A DNA stretch of 64,000 nucleotides from Vibrio sp. FE10. Its GTDB lineage: Bacteria > Pseudomonadota > Gammaproteobacteria > Enterobacterales > Vibrionaceae. The notes beneath the pieces are model-generated. The model did not search any database. It worked only from the letters and a program-made list of their open reading frames with translations, and was not told the origin of the DNA. The first letter of the stretch is position 1. Every line of letters starts with the position of its first letter. Positions 57,909 to 64,000 of the stretch are shown piece after piece. Position numbers and translations under genes: made by a program. The DNA lies in NCBI RefSeq assembly GCF_030297155.1, contig NZ_AP028067.1, positions 2,852,001 through 2,916,000 of the forward strand, written 5' to 3'.

Positions 57909-59186
57909 TTACGAGCGAACCCATTCATATACTAGGCTTGGCTTAGCGTGTACTGGTGCTGTTACAGTAAGTTCTTCTTCACCAGATTCGTCTAACGTTA
58001 CATCAGAAGTACCTGTTGGCTCAGCATCCGTAGATACCTCACTGCCTTTAATCACCTGAACGCTTGAGTCAATCTCGCTACTCTCAGCATCAACAGCGTC
58101 TGTTGAATCATCGCCGACAGACATGGAGTTGTCTTGCGTTTCAAATTCAGGGCTCACTTCAGGTTCAATGTAAGACTCTTCAACCTTCGCGACTTGGCGA
58201 ATGCTTTCAACTTCTTGCTCAAACTCTTGTTGAGTCGACAATAAGTGAATTCGGAAGGTCACTTCGTTGTTTTGAATCTTAAGGATATCTAGGCTTGCCA
58301 CTGAGTTTAAACGCTTAAGTGCACTCTCCAACTGGAAGAAATCTTGCGCGTTATTCAGGCTAATAAACTGCGTTAAGATTGATTCCGAAGATTCACTCGC
58401 AACCGTTACTGCGCTCTTACTCGCGTAGTAGTTACTGATTTGGTCAACAAGCTTCTTAGAAGTCGTCGCACTGTTGCCCGATACTGAACCACTGACTGGC
58501 GATTTTGGTGCGCTCGTCAGTTGGTTTGGTTTTTGGTCATACAGAGTCCAGCGTAATCCAGAAGATTGAGCCTTAATCACCAATACAGCATCAACCGGGT
58601 AACGCTGACTCGCTTTGCTGATTGGCGTAACAAAGCTACCCCAAAGATCAGAGGTCGCAATACCAGTAATATCGTCAAAATCACCGACTGGTAACGTCAG
58701 GGGTAAGCCGCGCTCTTTTGCGTTCGCTTGTAAGCCTGCAGCCAACTGTGAGTTCGAATGTTCCCACACAATGTTCTTGTCGTAGTTCTGCTCTTCTACT
58801 AGCCAAACAAGGATGTTTGAACGCGTGTCAGGCCAGTACGGCAACTGTGCTTGCGTCAATAGAGAACGGATTTGAGCACCGTTAAAACGCATACGCAACG
58901 TTGATTGGTCATTGCTCTCGCCAAAACTCATTTGAGACATGTACTGCGAACTCTTACGCATCGCCTTTTGAATCGTCTCATTCGAAGCGACATCGGTTTG
59001 GCCAGTCGCACGTATTAATACCTGCTCCATACCTGTATTTCTTGCCACTTGCTCTGGCTGTTTGTTTTCAGCGTTAATCGCAACTTCAGCACTAAAAATA
59101 TCTACTTGAGTTAAGGCATAACTCGGAGAGGCTAATAGTCCCATCAACAACAATGCTATGTAGCGCATACTGATCCTAATATTCAA
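57909..59186 (-). CDS. DUF2066 periplasmic protein
   Basis: 425 residues with signal peptide (MNIRISMRYIALLLMGLLASPSYA), then the DUF2066 domain (VARNTGMEQVLIRATGQTDVASNETIQKAM, ILVWLVEEQNYDKNIVWEHS) and an acidic, Ser/Glu-rich C-terminal tail of about 90 residues. Secreted or membrane-associated, role unknown. Confidence 0.86.
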   Translation of the reverse strand: MNIRISMRYIALLLMGLLASPSYALTQVDIFSAEVAINAENKQPEQVARNTGMEQVLIRATGQTDVASNETIQKAMRKSSQYMSQMSFGESNDQSTLRMRFNGAQIRSLLTQAQLPYWPDTRSNILVWLVEEQNYDKNIVWEHSNSQLAAGLQANAKERGLPLTLPVGDFDDITGIATSDLWGSFVTPISKASQRYPVDAVLVIKAQSSGLRWTLYDQKPNQLTSAPKSPVSGSVSGNSATTSKKLVDQISNYYASKSAVTVASESSESILTQFISLNNAQDFFQLESALKRLNSVASLDILKIQNNEVTFRIHLLSTQQEFEQEVESIRQVAKVEESYIEPEVSPEFETQDNSMSVGDDSTDAVDAESSEIDSSVQVIKGSEVSTDAEPTGTSDVTLDESGEEELTVTAPVHAKPSLVYEWVRS

Positions 59187-59365
59187 ATCTTGTGCCTAGA
59201 TGATAAGCAACTATGGATTGAGGGGCAAGGTCGATAGCGCCCACTGTGTTTAATAACCTTAAAATATCACCTGGCCATGATAAATCGCTCACTTATAAAC
59301 TGAGTTTTTCGGGCGACGATGGATATAAAACATCACTAAGATAAATAAATTTGATCTATTTGGTG

Positions 59366-59381
59366 TGGCAATCGATTGCTA
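59366..59381 (+). promoter_or_regulatory. PurR-type operator upstream of uraA
   Basis: TGGCAATCGATTGCTA matches the PurR core GCAAnCGnTTnC exactly and is palindromic. It lies 65 bases before uraA. Purine-level control of pyrimidine uptake would fit the uraA-upp-purMN neighbourhood. Confidence 0.65.
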
Positions 59382-59445
59382 AGTGATAGAATCCCGCGAA
59401 TTTTATTTTTCACTTTTCATATAACGACCATTTTAAGGACATAAC

Positions 59446-60684
59446 ATGAAAAATGCTCTGCAAGGTGCGCAAATGCTGTTTGTAGCGTTTGGTGCGCTTG
59501 TACTGGTGCCGCTACTAACAGGACTTGATCCCAACGTTGCACTCTTTGGCGCAGGTATCGGTACCCTTTTATTCCAACTTATTACACGCCGTTCAGTACC
59601 AATCTTCTTAGCATCTTCTTTTGCATTCATCGCCCCTATCATGTTTGGTATTCAAACTTGGGGTGTAGGTGCAACCATGGGCGGCCTAATGGCAGCCGGT
59701 GTTGTGTATGTATTAATGGGTGCGTTGATTAAAGTACGTGGCGTAGCCTTCATCCATAAGCTGCTTCCACCCGTCGTGGTTGGCCCTGTGATCATGGTGA
59801 TCGGTTTAGGTCTTGCTCCTGTTGCGGTAAACATGGCGCTAGGTAAAACAGGCGACGGTGCAGTCCAGCTTATCGATGCAGACGCAGCATTGTGGATTTC
59901 ATCTATTTCATTGCTAGTGACGATTGTCATCAGTGTGTTCTCGAAAGGCTTCCTTAAGCTACTACCTATCTTTGGTGGCATTGTCGCGGGTTACATCACA
60001 AGCTTGGTTTACGGTGTCGTTGATTTCACACCAGTTGCCCAAGCTGCTTGGTTAGCTCTACCTAACTTCACCGCGCCAGAGTTCAATATCAACGCTATCT
60101 TCTTTATGGTGTTTGTTGCGATTGCACCGGCCGTTGAACACGTTGGCGACATGCTTGCTATCTCTAACGTAACCGGCAAAGACTACCTTAAAAAACCAGG
60201 TCTACACCGCACGATCACAGGTGACGGTGTGGCGACGATTGCAGCTTCTATGCTGGGCGCGCCACCAAACACAACCTACAGTGAAGTAACAGGTGCGGTA
60301 ATGCTGACGAAAGCATTTAACCCAGTAATCATGACTTGGGCTGCAGTAACAGCGATTGTTCTAGCACTGGTTGGTAAGTTAGGTGCTCTACTTCAAACGA
60401 TTCCAGTTCCTGTAATGGGCGGCATCATGATTCTACTGTTTGGTTCAATCGCAACAGTCGGCCTGAACACCCTAATTCAGAGCAAAGTTGACCTACACAA
60501 ATCACGTAACCTTGTGATTGTCGGTATTACTCTAGTATTCGGTATTGGCGGCATGGCATTTGGCATCGGTGACTTTAGCCTTCAAGGCGTAAGCTTATGC
60601 GGTATCGTGGCGATTCTACTGAACCTAGTCCTTCCTGAAGAGCTAGGCGACAACACCGTTGTAGATAAAGCGCAAATAGACTAA
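59446..60684 (+). CDS. uraA: uracil/xanthine-type NCS2 permease UraA
   Basis: 412 residues with about fourteen hydrophobic segments. AIAPAVEHVGDMLAISNVTGKDYLKKPGLHRTITGDGVAT contains the NCS2 signature of uracil permeases (Glu of the transport site in VEHVGD). Proton symporter for uracil. It has its own PurR-like box and faces upp across a terminator. Confidence 0.93.
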   Translation: MKNALQGAQMLFVAFGALVLVPLLTGLDPNVALFGAGIGTLLFQLITRRSVPIFLASSFAFIAPIMFGIQTWGVGATMGGLMAAGVVYVLMGALIKVRGVAFIHKLLPPVVVGPVIMVIGLGLAPVAVNMALGKTGDGAVQLIDADAALWISSISLLVTIVISVFSKGFLKLLPIFGGIVAGYITSLVYGVVDFTPVAQAAWLALPNFTAPEFNINAIFFMVFVAIAPAVEHVGDMLAISNVTGKDYLKKPGLHRTITGDGVATIAASMLGAPPNTTYSEVTGAVMLTKAFNPVIMTWAAVTAIVLALVGKLGALLQTIPVPVMGGIMILLFGSIATVGLNTLIQSKVDLHKSRNLVIVGITLVFGIGGMAFGIGDFSLQGVSLCGIVAILLNLVLPEELGDNTVVDKAQID

Positions 60685-60751
60685 CTGCAAATCAACGAAC
60701 TAATAGAGGCTTGTTATACTCAGTAAAGAGCATCACAAGCTAGCAAGATCA

Positions 60752-60784
60752 AAAAAGGGAGAGCATCGAATGCTCTCCCTTTTT
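60752..60784. terminator. terminator between uraA and upp
   Basis: AAAAAGGGAGAGCAT and ATGCTCTCCCTTTTT, loop CGA. It serves both convergent genes. Confidence 0.92.
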
Positions 60785-60845
60785 ATTAATACGGCTAATT
60801 CAGCAAGTTAAGAAACGGTTTAGAGTCACTTACGCTGAAACCGAA

Positions 60846-61472
60846 TTACTTAGTACCGAAGATCTTATCACCAGCATCGCCAAGACCAGGAACAATGTAG
60901 CCCTTGTCGTTTAGCTTCTCATCGATTGCAGCCGTGTAAAGCTCAACGTCTGGGTGCGCTTTTTCTAGAGCAGCGATACCTTCAGGAGCCGCTACAAGCA
61001 CAAGAATCTTAAAGTGCTTACAACCTTTCTCTTTCATTAGGTCGATCGTTGCAATCATAGAACCACCTGTCGCAAGCATTGGATCTACCACTAGAGCAAT
61101 ACGCTCGTCGATGTTAGATGCAAGCTTGTTGAAGTATGGTACTGGCTCAAGCGTTTCTTCGTCACGGTAGATACCAACAACGCTGATACGTGCACTTGGG
61201 ATGTGCTCAAGAACGCCGTCCATCATGCCTAGACCAGCACGCAAGATTGGCACTACAGTTACTTTTTTACCTTTAATTTGGTCAACTTCAACTGGACCGT
61301 TCCAACCATTAATAGTTACACGCTCAGTTTCAAAGTCTGATGTCGCTTCGTATGTTAGAAGGCTACCCACTTCTGTCGCTAGCTCACGAAAACGCTTAGT
61401 GCTAATCTCACCTTCACGCATCAGGCCAATTTTATGTTTTACTAGCGGGTGTTTCACTTCAACAACTTTCAT
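60846..61472 (-). CDS. upp: uracil phosphoribosyltransferase
   Basis: 208 residues from ATG 61472 ([20 protein letters not shown]), with GGAG about seven bases before; a frame from 61487 adds five codons. PRPP site [19 protein letters not shown] and the uracil loop [17 protein letters not shown]. Salvages uracil to UMP. Divergent from purM and close to the PurR-type box. Confidence 0.96.
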   Translation of the reverse strand: MKVVEVKHPLVKHKIGLMREGEISTKRFRELATEVGSLLTYEATSDFETERVTINGWNGPVEVDQIKGKKVTVVPILRAGLGMMDGVLEHIPSARISVVGIYRDEETLEPVPYFNKLASNIDERIALVVDPMLATGGSMIATIDLMKEKGCKHFKILVLVAAPEGIAALEKAHPDVELYTAAIDEKLNDKGYIVPGLGDAGDKIFGTK

Positions 61473-61560
61473 TTCCAACTCCGGCAATATTTAAACAAAC
61501 CTGTAGATTATACACGAACTCTAAGGTTATTTCAGAATCTTTATTCTAATAAAAAAAACC

Positions 61561-61576
61561 GCGCAAACGTTTGCTC
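61561..61576. promoter_or_regulatory. PurR-type operator between upp and purM
   Basis: GCGCAAACGTTTGCTC has the full PurR core GCAAACGTTTGC, a perfect 12-base palindrome. It lies between upp and purMN, so it may control both. Confidence 0.85.
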
Positions 61577-61641
61577 TTGGTAATCAAGCCCTGTTAGAAT
61601 AGCGCCGTTTTCACATCCAACTTAAGTTCGAGGACTATCCC

Positions 61642-62682
61642 GTGAGTGGTAATACTTCTTCTCTAAGCTACAAAGACGCTGGTGTTGATATCGACGCAGG
61701 TAATGCACTAGTAGACCGTATTAAAGGTGCCGTTAAACGCACTCGTCGCCCTGAAGTAATGGGCGGTATTGGTGGCTTTGGCGCCCTATGTGAACTTCCA
61801 ACGAAATACAAAGAGCCAGTGCTTGTTTCAGGTACTGATGGTGTTGGTACTAAACTTCGCCTTGCTTTGGATATGAAAAAACACGACACCATTGGTATCG
61901 ACCTAGTGGCAATGTGTGTGAACGATCTAATCGTTCAAGGTGGTGAGCCGCTATTCTTCCTAGACTACTACGCAACAGGTAAGCTAGATGTAGATACAGC
62001 AGCAGACGTTGTTTCAGGTATTGCTGAAGGTTGTGTTCAAGCAGGTTGTGCACTAATCGGTGGCGAAACGGCTGAAATGCCAGGCATGTACGAAGGCGAC
62101 GACTACGACGTTGCTGGCTTCTGTGTTGGTGTTGTAGAAAAAGCTGACATCATTGATGGTACTAAAGTAGCAGCAGGCGACGCACTTATCGCTGTTGGCT
62201 CAAGCGGTCCACACTCAAACGGTTACTCTTTGATTCGTAAAGTTCTAGAAGTTTCTGGTGCTGATAAAAATGAAGAACTAGAAGGTCGCACTATCGGTGA
62301 GCACCTACTAGAACCTACTAAGATTTACATCAAATCGGCACTTAAGATGATTGCAGAGCATGACATTCATGCTATTTCGCACATCACAGGTGGTGGTTTC
62401 TGGGAAAACATCCCACGCGTACTTCCAGAAAGCACTAAAGCAGTGATTGATGGCAAGAGCTGGGAATGGCCTGCTATTTTCAGCTGGCTACAAGAGAAAG
62501 GAAACGTGGAGACATTTGAAATGTACCGCACTTTCAACTGTGGCGTAGGTCTAATTGTTGCTCTACCTAAAGATCAAGCAGACGCTGCTGTTGAACTACT
62601 GAAAGCTGAAGGCGAAAACGCTTGGGTTATCGGTGAGATCGCAAACGCTGAAGCTGGCGAAGAGCAAGTTGAAATTAAATAA
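61642..62682 (+). CDS. purM: phosphoribosylaminoimidazole synthetase PurM
   Basis: 346 residues starting with GTG 61642. Blocks: [52 protein letters not shown], and [13 protein letters not shown]. It closes the imidazole ring of AIR in purine synthesis. purN follows on the same strand. Confidence 0.96.
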   Translation: MSGNTSSLSYKDAGVDIDAGNALVDRIKGAVKRTRRPEVMGGIGGFGALCELPTKYKEPVLVSGTDGVGTKLRLALDMKKHDTIGIDLVAMCVNDLIVQGGEPLFFLDYYATGKLDVDTAADVVSGIAEGCVQAGCALIGGETAEMPGMYEGDDYDVAGFCVGVVEKADIIDGTKVAAGDALIAVGSSGPHSNGYSLIRKVLEVSGADKNEELEGRTIGEHLLEPTKIYIKSALKMIAEHDIHAISHITGGGFWENIPRVLPESTKAVIDGKSWEWPAIFSWLQEKGNVETFEMYRTFNCGVGLIVALPKDQADAAVELLKAEGENAWVIGEIANAEAGEEQVEIK

Positions 62683-62710
62683 GTGATACGTTCACTTACT
62701 TAGTTAATAA

Positions 62711-62736
62711 ATGAGGACCTATTGGTCCTCATTTTG
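62711..62736 (+). terminator. hairpin between purM and purN
   Basis: ATGAGGACC (62711-62719) and GGTCCTCAT (62724-62732), then TTTT. Could partly end transcription before purN, whose gene lies 120 bases after purM. Confidence 0.8.
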
Positions 62737-62802
62737 CTATTTAGCCCGCAGAAAACCTTAGTTTATGTAGGTAAATTGTAAATACTTTAGTTAACCAATC
62801 GC

Positions 62803-63489
62803 ATGACCCACTCTATGAAGAACAGCCATTCTATGAATAACAGTCACTCTAAGAAAAACATCGTCGTTTTAGTCTCAGGAAGCGGAAGCAACTTACAAGC
62901 TATTTTGGATGCCTGTGACAACCACACGATTGACGCCTCTGTTAAGGCCGTTTTCTCAAATAAAGAGGATGCTTTTGGTCTAGAGCGCGCAAAATCAGCA
63001 GATGTTGACGCTCACTCGGTGAATCCAAAAGAATTTAACTCGCGTGAAGAGTTTGATCATGAATTGATGGTTCAGATCGATGCTTACCAACCCGACCTGA
63101 TTGTACTCGCTGGCTACATGCGCATTCTGAGTTCAGAGTTTGTTCGTCATTACGCGGGTAAAATGATCAATATCCACCCTTCTTTGTTACCTAAATATCC
63201 AGGGCTGCACACCCACCAGCGTGCTATTGATGCTCAGGACAAAGAGCATGGCACCAGTGTCCACTTTGTTACCGAAGAGCTCGACGGTGGCCCTGTAATC
63301 TTACAAGCTAAGGTACCAGTATTTGAAGGGGATGATGCCGACATGCTAGCAAGCCGAGTGCTCACCCAAGAACACTGCATTTACCCTATGGTCTGCAAAT
63401 GGTTCGCGGAAGATCGTTTATCAATGGCAAACGGACAAGCAATCTTAGACGGTAAACCATTAGGCAAGCACGGTTACGCAGAAGAGTAA
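62803..63489 (+). CDS. purN: phosphoribosylglycinamide formyltransferase PurN
   Basis: The catalytic core starts KNIVVLVSGSGSNLQAILD and includes NIHPSLLPKYPGLHTHQRAIDAQDKEHGTSVHFV with the formyl-transfer His and Asp. Up to 228 residues. The first 20 codons, MTHSMKNSHSMNNSHSKKN, are a repeated, Asn/Ser-rich stretch absent in E. coli PurN; starts at 62815 or 62833 are possible and no strong ribosome site chooses. Makes FGAR from GAR. Confidence 0.94.
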   Translation: MTHSMKNSHSMNNSHSKKNIVVLVSGSGSNLQAILDACDNHTIDASVKAVFSNKEDAFGLERAKSADVDAHSVNPKEFNSREEFDHELMVQIDAYQPDLIVLAGYMRILSSEFVRHYAGKMINIHPSLLPKYPGLHTHQRAIDAQDKEHGTSVHFVTEELDGGPVILQAKVPVFEGDDADMLASRVLTQEHCIYPMVCKWFAEDRLSMANGQAILDGKPLGKHGYAEE

Positions 63490-63497
63490 TTCGTCAG

Positions 63498-63527
63498 AAA
63501 TCAAATCAAATCAAATCAAATCAAATC
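63498..63527. repeat. pentanucleotide microsatellite (AAATC)6
   Basis: Six perfect AAATC units follow the purN stop and precede a terminator. Confidence 0.95.
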
Positions 63528-63534
63528 AAAAAAA

Positions 63535-63576
63535 GGCCGCTTACTGATTTATTAGTTCAGTAAGCGGCCTTTCTTT
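63535..63576. terminator. terminator after purN
   Basis: GGCCGCTTACTGA (63535-63547) and TCAGTAAGCGGCC (63557-63569) form a 13-bp stem, with T-rich and A-rich sides for both convergent genes. Confidence 0.9.
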
Positions 63577-63608
63577 TATGCGTTTCAAAATAATACTATT
63601 CGGAATAC

Positions 63609-64000
63609 TTAGCTCAATGGCTCAGTTGGTGCTTGGCTTGCAACCTTTTTAGGTGCGTAAGCAACATCTTCCAACGCTTTATGGTTATTGCCGATCAGCT
63701 CACCAAAATGAAACAGTGCGTATTCGCCTGGCTTCATCCTAAACCACTCTTCATTGCATGTTAGAGGCTGTGTTGCAACGACCGTAACCACATCATTTGG
63801 CGTAGTCTCTTCTTGGAAGTTTATCTCAACGTCTTCATCAATCAGGCTAGCATTACCAAAAGGCGCACGTCTTGTTATCCAGTATAAGTGATTCGTACAG
63901 TAGGTCATGACGTACTCACCATCGCTGAGTAGCATGTTAAAGACGCCTTTCTCACGCAACTGGTCACAACATTCCGCAACAAAGCGAAACATGCCTTCCA
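63609..64000 (-). CDS. yafJ: class II glutamine amidotransferase, YafJ-like (partial, 5' end outside window)
   Basis: About 130 C-terminal residues are visible: GMFRFVAECCDQLREKGVFNMLLSDGEYVMTYCTNHLYWITRRAPFG, then VVTVVATQPLTCNEEW. This is the YafJ/class II GATase domain end, which hydrolyses a gamma-glutamyl amide. The N-terminal nucleophile cysteine is outside. Frame remains open to the window edge; the downstream terminator is shared with purN. Confidence 0.85.
   Translation of the reverse strand, partial: EGMFRFVAECCDQLREKGVFNMLLSDGEYVMTYCTNHLYWITRRAPFGNASLIDEDVEINFQEETTPNDVVTVVATQPLTCNEEWFRMKPGEYALFHFGELIGNNHKALEDVAYAPKKVASQAPTEPLS

Overview
The window is from the chromosome of a marine Vibrio, most likely near the V. 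splendidus clade. The backbone gene order (chiP, ligA, zipA, cysZ, cysK, ptsHI-crr, two flagellins; dapA-bamC, gcvR, bcp, perM, bepA, arsC, wrbA; uraA, upp, purMN) is a typical Vibrio chromosome 1 arrangement. The proteins, short A/T-flanked terminators and moderate base composition agree with this. No tRNA or rRNA gene was seen.

Region 1 (1-4545) is backbone: a DUF1538 membrane protein cut by the window edge, yfcH, a short-chain dehydrogenase, the thioredoxin-fold chaperone cnoX, and the 5' part of qmcA. Region 2 (about 4551-28350, 23.8 kb) is a mobile island that splits qmcA. Joining 4550 to 28351 restores an open qmcA frame. The right end carries four overlapping genes: three large tyrosine-recombinase-fold proteins and a small auxiliary protein. 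I match this order to intA-tfp-intB-srap of the strand-biased circularizing integrative elements (SEs, Tn6283-like) of Vibrio, related to Tn554 TnpABC. The cargo includes a decayed ORF, a 153-bp tandem repeat array, a metallophosphoesterase, a CPBP protease and a compact A/T-rich biosynthetic cluster. The cluster contains an ATP-grasp ligase, glutamate-decarboxylase-like enzyme, SidA-type N-monooxygenase, second ATP-grasp ligase, asparagine-synthetase-like amidotransferase, HIT hydrolase and MFS exporter. An IS630 fragment, an IS5/IS903-type insertion sequence and a complete group II intron lie between the cluster and the recombinases.

Region 3 (28351-64000) is backbone again: the 3' part of qmcA with nfeD, cueR, a small secreted peptide, a DUF2799 lipoprotein, chitoporin-like porin, ligA/zipA, cysteine synthesis, the general PTS, two sigma-28-type flagellin genes, a Dyp peroxidase, several small conserved proteins, lysine biosynthesis (dapE, dapA), outer-membrane assembly (bamC, bepA), and purine/pyrimidine salvage and synthesis genes with PurR-like boxes.

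The most interesting unit is the 8.8-18.0 kb cluster. It has no NRPS, PKS or NIS synthetase, yet combines N-hydroxylation, amino-acid decarboxylation, two ATP-grasp ligases and an amidotransferase with an exporter. This suggests a small N-oxygenated peptide-like or amide metabolite, possibly an antimetabolite or metal chelator, carried on a transposable island. The product cannot be deduced from sequence alone.
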